A stretch of DNA of 64,000 nt from Seison nebaliae. Its lineage: Eukaryota; Rotifera; Pararotatoria; Seisonacea; Seisonidae. A program made the translations under genes and the position numbers. Below the pieces are notes generated by a model. The model saw only the letters and a program-made list of their open reading frames with translations, had not been told where the DNA came from and did not search any database. Below are positions 23,891-34,819 of the stretch, in pieces (position 1 is the stretch's first letter; every line of letters begins with the position of its first letter). The DNA lies in contig JALJEE010001494.1 of assembly GCA_023231475.1 (NCBI GenBank), positions 1 to 64,000 of the forward strand, written 5' to 3'.

Positions 23891-25348
23891 GCACACAAAG
23901 TTCAAAATGAGAATCATATTAATTGAACATGAATAGGTATGTTATGAATAAGGAGCTTGATATAATTAAAAGGGAAGTAAAATGGGCGCCGTAGACCACT
24001 CCCTGGATGGAGTCGAACGAAGTTGAAGAACGTACATTAGTGTTCTGGGCAAGGAAAAGGAAAGGAAGGTCTCCTTCCACGTAAGAGATAATATACGCCC
24101 CGCCCAGTTCAATGAAGCGTTCGGTCATTTTAAAATGGTTTCTCCTTAAATACTTTCACACTTATTCAACTAAATGTCGGATATGATGTTGCATGTGCTT
24201 CACGTTCATCGTTCGAAGGGAACATCTTCTTCTCTCATAAGTATAGGAAGGAGGAACGATTGAAAAATAGTTCATCATTATCTATCGACTATCAGTCATT
24301 GTCCTTAGTAGTAGATCGTTACAGTTGTGCACATATTTCATTCGATGTCTAACCTGTCTATACGATTATGGGAACCCCCTTCACTTGGGAGTGGTGATGG
24401 AATTCTATAAATTGTCCATCATCATTTTCAAATTATTCTAATTCAATTTTCCCATTCACCTCTTCAATTTCCCTTTGCACTCACTCTCCAATTGTAGTTA
24501 ATGCTATTGAATGAAAATGAGGCAATTCATTCCTTGTTTTCAAGTACTAAAATAAGAATCGTTCCATATCTTTGCGTTTCCACAAGCTCTCATGAACACA
24601 TGAAATGCGCGTGCAATTTTTGAAAAAAGACATACATGTGACTCAGGAATGAAGTGAAATGTGATCGACTATTGCATGTATCTGATAACAAGTATTTATA
24701 ATAAAAGAAACTCAATTTCAATTTTTCCAATTCATAAACAACTTTCCCTTGAACAAATGAATTTTTAATTTTCTTCTGCTTGGAATATTTCCCTTAAACA
24801 TAATTCATTCTTTCTTTTCTGATTGAATTAAGAAGAGAAGTTCTCTATTTCATAGAATACTGCTTCTTTTATTTTTACTTTGAAAAAAAGCAACAGAAAA
24901 ACAAAGGAATTCGATTAAGCTCTTGACAAATAATTGACACGTGTATATAAAAAATACTCGTTTTGTGGTGACGAGAGAAATTTGTCATTTAGTGTAGGAT
25001 GACAAAGAATCTTCAACTGTTATATACGGATCAAGTAAGGATGAACGAATGTGCGTAACTGTGTTTGTGTGTGTGTGTGTGTGTGTACATGTTGAGAAGG
25101 AAAAAAATATGAATTAATTGGTTTAATGGGATATTAATTTAAAGGAGGAAAAAGTTGAGAAATAAAAAAATTTTGAAGATTTGTTTCGATTTTTTAATTA
25201 AATTAATTTTTAGTTTCAGTTGATTTTTTCTAACAAATTCAATCCATCGTTTCTATTTGTGCGCAATAGATATCTCCTTTCTCAGAGGATTGTTGGTGTA
25301 ACAACATACTCCAAACTGTCGTGTTAACTGATAAACGAAGTGGAACCG

Positions 25349-27364
25349 ATGAGTGACAACGCCATGAGGAAGCAAGAGGCAATCGAGCAACAAATGGAGG
25401 AAAGCCGAAGTGCCAGAAGACGATGTCGGAGACGTGTGGCTGAAGTGTGCAATCAATTCAGTGACATGTATTCTTATGATGAGTCGAAGTTGCTTGGTAA
25501 AGGTGCAGCTGGTTCCGTATATGAATGTGAATCGAATGTAACTCCGGGAACATTCGCAGTAAAAGTTATTGAGAAATGTGCGACGAATATTAAGAAAGCG
25601 GATGTGGTGAGAGAAGTGGAAGTGTATTTCAAAGTGAGAAATTGCAAGTTTATGTTATTCTTCTACGATTATTTCGAGGCACCAGATAAATATTATTTGG
25701 TATTCGAACGAATGACCGGTGGCAATCTTTCTTCGCAATTATTCAACTGTTTTCATCGTTACGCCTTAATCAGACGCATTATCATCGAATTATTATCGGG
25801 TCTCAGTTATCTTCATTCGATCGGAATCGCACATCGCGATGTAAAACCAGACAATGTGTTGTGTGGCGAATTAATCGTTCCGGTGAAATTGGGCGATTTC
25901 GGTCTGTCCTCCTCCGTTCAAACGGATGACGATGACGAATTGATTTTAACACCCGAATTAACATCTCCGGTGGGAACGCCAGAGTATATGTGTCCCGAGA
26001 TCAGTTCCATATTTCTAGAGCGAAGAGACGTGGAGAATTACACAAAGTCATGTGATGTGTGGAGTTTGGGTGTCATTTTTTACATGTTACTCTTCAATCG
26101 TCAAATGTTTATGGTGAATTGTGGTCGTGATGATTGCACTTGGAATGAAGTAGATGGTGATTGTAGCACATGTCTCACATTGCTCATGCGATCAATCATC
26201 GAAGATCACATCGATTTCATTCCGGATGAAGAATTATGTCCAACTAATGAAGCGATTGATTTATGTAAACAGATGTTGCAACGAGATCATCTTCAACGTA
26301 TAAGTGCAAATAATGGATTGAAACATAAATATATTTCTATGGAGATGGAAGATGAAGATTTACGTCAATTAGAATTGGAAGAACAATTGATGAATGAGAA
26401 AGGAATAAATCCATCCATCTGTACATCTATTGCAACGACAGCAACAATTGGCTCATCATCATCCAATACGATATCAAGTAAGAATAGTTCGAACTCCAGT
26501 AGCGATAGTAACAATATAACAGACAATAGTTTTTATAGTGAATGTGAAAGTTATTTGAGTAATGATAGCGCATGTCATCATAACAATCAAGAGAAGGAAG
26601 AAAATTTAATGGGGAATTGTACTGATAATGTTCATAAAATTCTTAAAGAACTTATTCATGATAAAATTAATGATAATTTTCAATTAACAAAAAATATTGA
26701 TATTAATGATATGTCATTAGTATCCGAATCATCAACTAATACTATTATACCCGAACAACAACAACAACAACATTATATACCGGTTCAAACACTTTTAAAT
26801 CATATTCCATTACCACCACGTGAAGTATATGCGAATGAGCAGATCGTTCCCACTCAACAAATCGAGGATAATCATCAATTGTTCTACATTCTTCCCAACG
26901 ATCAATCTGATTCCAATAGCGACGGGAAAGTTGATGAGAAAAAAGATGCAAACGATTTTAGTTATGGTCATTTCTCATCGTCGTTCGATGTGGAAGAATT
27001 GAAACGTCGATTAACTCGACTTCACGATGATCAGCAGCAACAACAACAACAATATCATCATTATTATGAAGAATCTGTTGGACCCATTTCTCCGACTACC
27101 AACATAAATCGTACTCCGTCCGATGAAGATGAAGGAATCGATGATGATCATCATTTACATACAGACCATATCGAGAATGACTTATTGAGAAGGGTGGCCG
27201 TCCTACCAACAAGTAATACAATTCAAATTAGTGCATCTTATCCTTCCCATCATCCCGATCATCATGATGAGGACGAATACGATTATTCCCGTCTATTTGG
27301 TGACAGTGTTCTAATGAATCAATATCTCGATACTGCAATGGATAGTCATGAAAAGTTGTCATAA
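25349..27364 (+). CDS. Mnk: MNK/Lk6-type MAP-kinase-interacting kinase
   Basis: A single-exon gene of 671 residues; the open frame starts upstream but the first ATG is 25349. Residues 23-29 are a basic patch (ARRRCRRR), where MNKs have the eIF4G/importin-binding basic stretch. The kinase domain runs from about 46 to 330: Gly-rich loop from G50 (GKGAAG), Lys72 (AVKVIEK), catalytic H162-R163-D164, and D183-F184-G185. Two features point to MNK: the activation segment LTPELTSPVGTPEYMCPE, and a Cys-rich insert around 255-280 (CGRDDC...CSTC) that in MNKs binds zinc. MNKs act downstream of ERK/p38 and phosphorylate eIF4E. The odd feature is DFG, since MNKs have DFD. The C-terminal 340 residues are disordered, with Ser, Asn, Gln and Asp/His runs; Drosophila Lk6 also has a long tail. 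Family call is strong; substrate is inferred. Confidence 0.85.
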   Translation: MSDNAMRKQEAIEQQMEESRSARRRCRRRVAEVCNQFSDMYSYDESKLLGKGAAGSVYECESNVTPGTFAVKVIEKCATNIKKADVVREVEVYFKVRNCKFMLFFYDYFEAPDKYYLVFERMTGGNLSSQLFNCFHRYALIRRIIIELLSGLSYLHSIGIAHRDVKPDNVLCGELIVPVKLGDFGLSSSVQTDDDDELILTPELTSPVGTPEYMCPEISSIFLERRDVENYTKSCDVWSLGVIFYMLLFNRQMFMVNCGRDDCTWNEVDGDCSTCLTLLMRSIIEDHIDFIPDEELCPTNEAIDLCKQMLQRDHLQRISANNGLKHKYISMEMEDEDLRQLELEEQLMNEKGINPSICTSIATTATIGSSSSNTISSKNSSNSSSDSNNITDNSFYSECESYLSNDSACHHNNQEKEENLMGNCTDNVHKILKELIHDKINDNFQLTKNIDINDMSLVSESSTNTIIPEQQQQQHYIPVQTLLNHIPLPPREVYANEQIVPTQQIEDNHQLFYILPNDQSDSNSDGKVDEKKDANDFSYGHFSSSFDVEELKRRLTRLHDDQQQQQQQYHHYYEESVGPISPTTNINRTPSDEDEGIDDDHHLHTDHIENDLLRRVAVLPTSNTIQISASYPSHHPDHHDEDEYDYSRLFGDSVLMNQYLDTAMDSHEKLS

Positions 27365-30037
27365 GATGGAATTTTTGGGGATGATGATAATTCTCCAACT
27401 AATCATCAAATGATTTATTATTTTCAATAAATTCATATATTCTACTCCTCCGTCTTCATTTTCTTTCCTTCTCTAATTCTCATCATTTCTGTTGTGCACG
27501 GCATACATTTTCATCATTTCACTTGAAACAATTCCTTCCAAAGAATTTCGAATTTAATTTTGGAAAAAACCGTCCGTTTCTTTTTCGATCATTACGGATA
27601 TATTATCATTATTATTATATGAAATATTTCTTCGATTTTAAACATCTTTCTGGAAAGAATTCTTTTATCCTCCTCCCTACACTATTTTCTTCCGACATTT
27701 CTCTCTCTCTCTCTCTCTCTCTATTTATTTCTCGATCATCTCTCTCTGTTTCTTTTTCTCTTTCTCTCTTTCTTCAATCTCGTTTATGGAACAATCATCA
27801 AAAAAAAAAAAAACAAAAACAAAAAGAAAATTTACAATATGTCCTGCCACCAAACTATGGAAAGAAGTGAAACAGAATTGACTCCGGATGAATTGGATGG
27901 AATCGCGAATTCCTTATTTTTCCATCAATTCACTTTCAATTCATCAACAAATTTGGGAAAAGTGCAAAACGTTTATTCACTAGTGAAATTTGAGAATAGA
28001 TTATCTGTCTCATATTCTGTTTTATCTGAGGCGAAAGAATTTCTATGAGAAATTCTCCTCTCGAATCAATTATTGATTCATTCATCGATATTTCTGTCAT
28101 GTAAAGAGTTTAAATAAAAAAAAAAACTAAATTTTTCATCTTCAAAGAAAATTTTCTTTTTCATTTCTTTTTTTAATTTATGAAATTTATTTTAATTATT
28201 TGTTATTTCTTCTTAAAATCATCTCTCCTCTCGAATCGATCGGTTATCATCCATCGCCATTCGGAGGATTCTCTCTATTTCTCTCATAATCTTATCGATT
28301 TCTCAATTTTTCCTTTCCGGTATTAATCTTCATTATTTTTTTTTCATTCCATCCAAATGGACCGAAGAACAACAATGCATTGAAAATTATTGGTGTAGAA
28401 TGATTTGCTGGATGATCTTCTACTAACTTCCAAATATCCCGGAAATGATAATGAAAGACCATTTCATACAATCCTTTTTTTTTTCAACGTAAGATTTTAT
28501 TTGTATAATAAAAATGTTATAATCTAAACTCTCTCGTACAATCAATCGAATGTATTCCACAAACACGAATATCATTTTATTTTATTCATCTTACATGTTA
28601 ATTACTGGAATCACTATTATTCTCTTCTCTTTCTTTTTGTTTGAAATTTATTGAAAATTCATCGAGTCAAATAAAAAAAAATTTATAGAATAATTTTTCT
28701 TTCCACCATTTGCCATTCTATGTTTATTTTAATTCCACAAAGTTCTTGTGATGAGATAGAAAATAAAAGAAAAAGTTTCAATGTTGAATTGTTTTTTTTG
28801 AAAAATCGTTACAATTACTCGAATTAATCATCATTAATTGACATTAATTGACGTTAAACTGAACACTGTCTCAATTATGTTGGAGGATGTGTTGATTCGT
28901 GAATAAAATTGATGATAATAATCGTATCTTTGAAATTGGATAGTATTTAGCTTCTTAATATTATTCTCCTTAATGTTTTTAGAAGAATTTAACGTTCGAA
29001 AATAAATTATCGTAATTTTTAAAGGTTATTTTGATTTATCGTATAAAAGTTTCTCTTATTATTGAAACGATTTTATCGGTAAAATACTTTTCATCATTCT
29101 ACCAAGCTACATTTGACTCACGGAAAAATTGTGTAATCTTATTCGACTTAACGAACTTGACCGGAAAGGAAAACTGTCAGAATTGCGTTCGAAATATCAT
29201 TCCGAAAGAAGAAAAGTTCAAATTTGAAGATGTCATATTTCTATCTCGACTAATTTATTAATATGAATTCGGGATTTAGTATTAGAATTGAGGAAAGAAT
29301 GATTTGACAGGTGATTATTATAAATGTTGAAAGTTGGTTCTCTTCTTTACAATACAATTTACGAATAAATTATATGTTCCATTGGTCTTCTGATATTAAG
29401 AGAAAGAGAAATATGATATTAAAACTCTTAAGCGTTATCCATTTGGAAATAATTAGGAAGTTTTACGCTGTTGCTTAATCGATCGAACAAATTTTAAGTA
29501 TTATTTACTTGAAGAAATATTTGAGAGACATTGCTAAGTCGTTTGAGGGAATGTATGAAGTAAGGATGGAATATGTGTTTGTAAATCAATAAAAGAAACC
29601 TGTCAGATTTATGGCAGTTTAACGATGGATACATATGCGGTCTATAATGAAGATATCATTAAAACTGTGAATTCATGAAATGAAATTTAATTTTAAATTG
29701 AATCAAAAGCGAAATGTTCGACGAAGCTTTTAAAGAGGAAGCCTCCAACCGAATATTATTATTGACAATTATTGGTACAGTAGCCACTGATGATGATGAT
29801 TCAACAAAATCATAAAATGGATAATAATTTCCTTTTTTGAATTATCATTTAATGAAATATGAAAATTGAAACGGAAGTAGTTTCTGATTGGATTTACCGT
29901 TTCGACGAGAATGTTCCACCATAAAAGAAACTGAAGAAAAAAATGGAAATAGTAAAAAATTAAATTTTCTCATTTTTATTTTTATTCAAACTTATTTATC
30001 ATTTGAGTTTGTCCTTCAAATATTCTTCGTTGGCTAA
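27365..30037. other. 3' UTR of kinase and gene-poor spacer
   Basis: An AATAAA at 27426-27431 lies 62 bases after the kinase stop. Beyond it is AT-rich sequence with a CT microsatellite at 27699-27722. Small open frames such as 27839..28048 and 29031..29261 show no domain and no splice context that convinces me. Nothing else was seen up to the TBC1D22 start. Confidence 0.45.
27426..27431 (+). terminator. Polyadenylation signal of the kinase gene
   Basis: Canonical AATAAA 62 bases downstream of the stop codon, in AT-rich context followed by a T/C-rich stretch. Confidence 0.5.
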
Positions 30038-32631
30038 ATGGATATTGAACCTTTTGATTCGGATGACGATTCATCAGAAACGTTTCATTTTCATTCAACA
30101 ACTTTTTCTTTTTTACTTTCTTCTTATTTTGCACGTCACTTACACATTTATGTTCTACATTCACCCAATATGCGCCCAGTGTATAAGAATCTCTTTTTAC
30201 TTTTCTATTAGAACTCGCAATCTTTTATTTGGTTCGAATAAATTTAATAGAAATTTAAATTCACCAAACAATTGGGTTCCGTATATTGTTGTGAGTTTGG
30301 ATCACCATCATTCTGATACCGACCAATATATTGAAACGACCATTCCCGATCTCACAACGAACAACGACCGACATAAAATTCGACGTAATATAATTTTACA
30401 TGAAAACGGAACATCAATTTCAGCAAACGGACAAAATTCAGGTGTAATATTTTATTATTTTAAATTATCCGCTATTAATACTATTATTATTTGAAGGAAT
30501 GAATAGTGGGAAATTGAATGAAAATGACGAATCGAATTGTGTGGAGAAGTTGTCACCGACTGATTATGAGAATATAAAGAAATCGTCATTTGATCGATTT
30601 CGTTATGCTACTTCACATTTGTGGGAGATGCAAGATAAATCACATGAAGCATTAATTCCAATGAATAGTGGGAAAAAGTATCCAGGTTCAGCACATTTAA
30701 CAACTCTCTCAAAGAGTGAAAGGAAAGCGAGTAAGAGCGAAAGAAATGATGAATGTGTGAGACATTTATTAAAGTTGAATGAAACGATTGCTCAGTCCAA
30801 TTCTAATCAATTAACAAATAATAATTCTCCAAATAATTTGGAGTGGTCTTCTAAATTAAAATATTCTTCAACAATCATTTCATCTCTTTCAGCAACTACT
30901 ACTACTACTACTACTACTACTACGACCATTACTCTCGCAGAAAGTTTTAATACTACTCCTACTACTCCTACTACAAATATTTCAATTATCACTCCAACTA
31001 CTAATGCAATTAGTGTATGTAGCGCGGAAAGTTCGACTAAAATTATCGATGCCAATACAACAATGAGCATGATACCATTAGAGACGTCGAATAAATTTAA
31101 AAGTTTTTTTTCTAAAATAAAATTTAATTTTTTCATTCTCTTTCATCGAATAGATGTTGAAGAGAGTGAGAAAAGTTATACGATAAATGTACCCATCATT
31201 TCATGTGAAGCGACTTATTTGTATGAAATGGAATTGGAACGATTGGAAGGAAATGAAATATTCTACGAGTCGATTAAAGACACGTTAGAAGTGGAGGAGA
31301 TTGACGAAGAAACGAAATTGAAACAAATCGAACATTTCAATGAACGAATCAATTCAGAAACGACGAAATTCCGTCTTGGAGATTATGAATGGAATTCATT
31401 GAGAGATCAGCCAGTTTTATCGAAAGATCTCGAAAGATGTAACAAGATGAGAGATTTCCTTTCCAATAAAATTATCGATATGGAGAATCTAATCAAGTTT
31501 ACTTGGAATGGTATTCCTAAACCATTTCGTTGTTGCACATGGAAAATTTTGATGGTTCTCATTATCATCATTTTTTATAATTTATTATTCATTCTCTTTT
31601 ATCAGGATTATATGCCTGTCAATCATACGACACGCTTCAAAACTTTACGGAGAAAACGAGCACAATATTGGAATGAAGTTCAACGATATTTCGTTACGAG
31701 AGATAAAATGAACAAAGTCACATTCAATCAAGTTCAATTTGAATTTGTTGAGTTTGTTAATGAAGAAATTGTGTTTAGATTCATATCGATATTCTCCGCA
31801 TGAATCCCGGTATTACATTGTTCGCCCAGAAGCGTGTTCAACAAATATTTGAACGCGTCTTGTTCATCTGGTCGATCAGACGACCCGCTTCTGGTTACGT
31901 TCAAGGGATTAATGATGTTGTCACACCGTTTTTCGTCGTTTTTCTTTCGGAGTTCGCTCAAATGCATAATGTTGGAGAATTGTTGAAGTATAATGCAACC
32001 GCGTTGCCTCATTCTGTTTTGGCGGTGATAGAAGCTGATTGTTATTGGTGTGTTTCGTCCGTGTTGGATCGCATTCAGAATAATTACATTTTCAACTTAC
32101 CCGGTATTCAAGATAAGTTGCAGGATTTGGAGAATATCGTGAAGAAAGTGAACATGCAAATTCACGAACATCTCAAACATCACAAGATCAAATATCTCCA
32201 ATTTGCATTCCGTTGGATCAATAGTCTTCTCCTCCGAGAATTACCTTTACGTTGTGTCGTTCGTTTATGGGATACATATTTAGTTCGATTTTATTTTCAT
32301 TCAAATTTTCAAATTTTCAAATTTTATTCATTTTCTAGTCTCAAGATGAAAGTTTCCAAGAATTTCATCAATATGTTTGTGCAGTCTTCCTCAATCGATT
32401 CCATAAAGAAGTTCTTCGTGAAAATGATTTTCAAGTTTTCTTTCTTTCACACAACTTCTTTATTTATTATTTAAACATTTAAAGGATTTATTGATGTTGT
32501 TACAGAATTGTCCTACACATAAATGGAACGATGATGACGTCCGATTGTTGACGGCAGAAGCTTATCTCTATAAATTTCTTTATTCCGATGCTCCCGGTCA
32601 TGAATGTAAGCGAACGGTAAGTGAATATTAG
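30038..32631 (+). CDS. TBC1D22: TBC1D22-type Rab GTPase-activating protein
   Basis: Eight exons: 30038..30081, 30212..30441, 30497..31102, 31154..31554, 31606..31731, 31779..32282, 32339..32434, 32485..32631. Phases agree and the product is 717 residues. The TBC domain begins at IKFTWNGIPK and includes both catalytic fingers: IHIDILR (Arg finger, across the exon 5/6 junction) and GYVQGIND (Gln finger), followed by IEADCYWC, YLQFAFRW and RLWDTY. These, and the closing SDAPGHECKR, match TBC1D22A/B, Golgi-associated Rab GAPs. The N-terminal half is low complexity with a poly-Thr run, as the family's N-terminus is poorly conserved. Exon 1 (MDIEPFDSDDD) is the least sure: its intron is 130 bases, the longest I use. 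A GTAAGT near the stop could mark an alternative end, but the frame stops normally 15 bases later. It lies tail to tail with UBXN6. Confidence 0.87.
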
Positions 32632-32979
32632 ACGGTGATTATAATTCTCCTTCATATATATACATATATTTATATGATGTTCTCATCCGTAATCAATTAT
32701 ATCCTACTCTTCGATTTCCATATTGTTTTATTTCGAAAAAAAGATTAATTTAATTTGTTAATAAAAAATAGTTTTATCTGAACATTTCTTCCTTCTCAAC
32801 ATGCCACAATAACAAATGAATTGATGATAATGGTGAAATATATTGACATTCTTTTTATGAGATTAAAAATTATAGAGAAAGACTATTAATATTATATTAT
32901 ATATTATGTTAATTCTTTCGCTCTCTTTCAAAATTGAGAGGAATTTATAAAACATTATTGGAAAGATGAATCAATCGAA
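32632..32979. other. Short convergent spacer
   Basis: About 350 AT-rich bases between the ends of TBC1D22 (+) and UBXN6 (-). No gene seen. Both 3' UTRs must fit in here or overlap. Confidence 0.5.
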
Positions 32980-34098
32980 TCAGGACATATTAATTTGTTC
33001 GGCGTATAATATTCGATCTCGAATATCTGACCTCTTCAATTTGGCCGTAGATATGGTGAGAATAGAAGCTGGTGGCATTCTGAAATCAGATAGAGTTTGA
33101 TCGGAATTCATGTCTAGAATTCGATTGTTCGGACCAGCAATACTAAAATCATGACGAGAAGGATCTTTGAACATTCGATTGATCCAATCACCAATTTTTC
33201 TGATTGTCGTTTCCGCTTCGAAAATACCATCATAATAATGGAGGATGTTATCAAGGACGACTCGGACGCGAATGTATGCGATGGGATAATATCTGCGATT
33301 CGCTTCTTTCTCCTTTTCTCTCATATTCTTCGTTTTGAGACGACCCATTTCTTCAACAGCTTTTGCCCGAGTTTTTTGCTCACGAACGATTTCTTCGTAT
33401 GATAAATTGAAGAAGTCATCGCTTAGGTCTTCCTTACCAATTTGAGCTTTGGGTACATCATCTGCGGGTCTTAATTGAGTGTTATGATGAATTTGGAATT
33501 TTATGAGATAATTGTCATCATCCATGTAGCGAAGGAATTCTTTTAACGTTTCCACATTCATCGTATCATCTGTCATTCTCCAAACGACACCTTTATCGCC
33601 TTCGTGTAAACGGAATCCAGCCAACATCATCATGTTGTTGTGTTCGAGAAGTGGAATGACACTTTTCTTATATTGTTCATTTTCAAAACGAATTGTTCGA
33701 AATTTTTCTTCTTCGGGTTTCAGGAAGATATTTCGGAAATACTTTTTCATAATTTCTAAACCGGTCATAAACTTTAATTGATTCATCTCCTCATTAATTA
33801 AAGGATGATTCATTATCAACATTTTCAAATAGACACATTTCGGAGATGTGACATCATTATACTTTGTTTTCGTCAGATTCTTCAAATCGATTGCTAATTC
33901 TTTCTTCGGCTTAATAAGTTTAGGCAAGAGATTGCATGTGTATACGGGTTGGATACGAATCGTTTTCATTTTATTTCCATTAGGAGGAGGTTCGGCTCTT
34001 CGCATCTGATGACTACGATCGATACGTCCCAACTGTTGGCCTTTGCCCGAACCCATCTTCCCCTCTTTGATCTTAAGCAATTCCTTCAGTTTTTGCAT
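32980..34098 (-). CDS. UBXN6: UBXN6 (UBXD1)-type p97 cofactor
   Basis: A single coding exon of 372 residues. I start at ATG 34098 because the following residues (MQKLKELLKIKEGK...GKGQQLG) resemble the basic N-terminus of UBXN6; a likely 3' splice site (TTCCCATTCAG) at 34115 suggests an intron in the 5' UTR. A PUB-like domain covers about 96-165 (MKKYFRNIFLKPEEEKFRTI), then the characteristic linker DDFFNLSYEEIVREQ and KTKNMREKEKE, then a UBX domain about 271-358 ending near MPPASILTIS. UBXN6 binds p97/VCP through both its ends and works in endolysosomal sorting and lysophagy. The UBX domain lacks the FPR motif, as is usual for this subfamily. Divergent from nischarin, with about 720 bases between the two starts. 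Confidence 0.9.
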   Translation of the reverse strand: MQKLKELLKIKEGKMGSGKGQQLGRIDRSHQMRRAEPPPNGNKMKTIRIQPVYTCNLLPKLIKPKKELAIDLKNLTKTKYNDVTSPKCVYLKMLIMNHPLINEEMNQLKFMTGLEIMKKYFRNIFLKPEEEKFRTIRFENEQYKKSVIPLLEHNNMMMLAGFRLHEGDKGVVWRMTDDTMNVETLKEFLRYMDDDNYLIKFQIHHNTQLRPADDVPKAQIGKEDLSDDFFNLSYEEIVREQKTRAKAVEEMGRLKTKNMREKEKEANRRYYPIAYIRVRVVLDNILHYYDGIFEAETTIRKIGDWINRMFKDPSRHDFSIAGPNNRILDMNSDQTLSDFRMPPASILTISTAKLKRSDIRDRILYAEQINMS

Positions 34099-34819
34099 TC
34101 GGCTATACTTGATCCTGAATGGGAAAAGAAAAATTTTCAAAATGAAAAAATGAAAGTAAAAATGAAAAATGAAACTTTCTCTTTCAATACAAGAATAATT
34201 GTTTTAGCAAAATATCGTTTCACACCACTCACCACATACACTTCCAATACGATGATGAATAGGAGAAATAAGAAGAGTAAGATATCTGAAGAGAAGAGTG
34301 ACACTTCAACGATAAATCGATTGAAATCGTCACCGTCTACTTCAATATTATCGTTGAATAAAATGATGATGAAACGAGATTTGTCCGATCAATGCAAATG
34401 ACGACTAAAAGGAAAGATGAGAAAATATTAAAATAAAAGTGATTGTTGGAAAAGAAATGAAAGTTTACTCCCTATTTATATAATTCTCTTCGAATGCGTT
34501 TGGAAGGAATTTGTAAAAAATAAATGCGCGATCTCCGAATGGATTTAATTGTCTTCCTTATTTAGCCAGATAAGAAAACCGTTGAAGAAGAATAGTTGCG
34601 AAATAGAATGACACAAAAAAAAATTACATGGAAGTGGTTGGAGGCGAGAAAACAAAAGAAAAATGAACTTTAAGTCAACTGTCATTTGTCCATATGTCCA
34701 GAGAGCACTTCCGTCCAATTCGAAAATATATTCGAAAGTTAAGCATAATGTTAATGGGAAAAGTTATTTGTTTGTAAAAAAGACAATTTCAATTGTTTGT
34801 GAAGGAGATATTCAATGAA
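34099..34819. other. Divergent promoter region UBXN6 / nischarin
   Basis: 720 bases between two starts that point away from each other. A plus-strand open frame near 34247-34401 (Lys/Ser-rich) overlaps the probable 5' UTR intron of UBXN6 and is not convincing. A shared bidirectional promoter is possible from the geometry alone. Confidence 0.45.

Larger units (their letters stand above)
19078..25348. other. 6.3-kb gene-poor region
   Basis: No coding exon, tRNA or mobile element could be supported. The short open frames here (for example 21397..21663 and 23919..24128) have no recognisable domains and look like chance. Microsatellites are frequent: AG at 21837-21862, TTGG/TAGA at 22126-22164, TG at 23789-23818 and 23869-23890, and TG near 25066-25087. 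The region lies between the divergent starts of the 564-residue gene (-) and the kinase gene (+), so it should contain both promoters and possibly long 5' UTR exons of the kinase. Confidence 0.5.

Noticed and set aside
23919-24128. Relatively GC-rich open frame on the minus strand
   Set aside because: Composition stands out slightly, but there is no recognisable motif, no splice partner and no second exon nearby. It remains a possible unknown exon.
27839-28048. Small frame downstream of the kinase
   Set aside because: Lies after the likely poly(A) signal, has no domain, and its composition resembles the surrounding AT-rich spacer.
32614-32631. GTAAGT at the end of TBC1D22 as another donor
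   Set aside because: The frame reaches a stop 15 bases later and the encoded end matches the usual C-terminus of the family, so no further exon is needed.
34247-34401. Small Lys/Ser-rich plus-strand frame before nischarin
   Set aside because: No domain, no clear start context, and it overlaps the probable 5' UTR of UBXN6. I looked for a UBXN6 coding exon here on the minus strand and found a stop in the needed frame.
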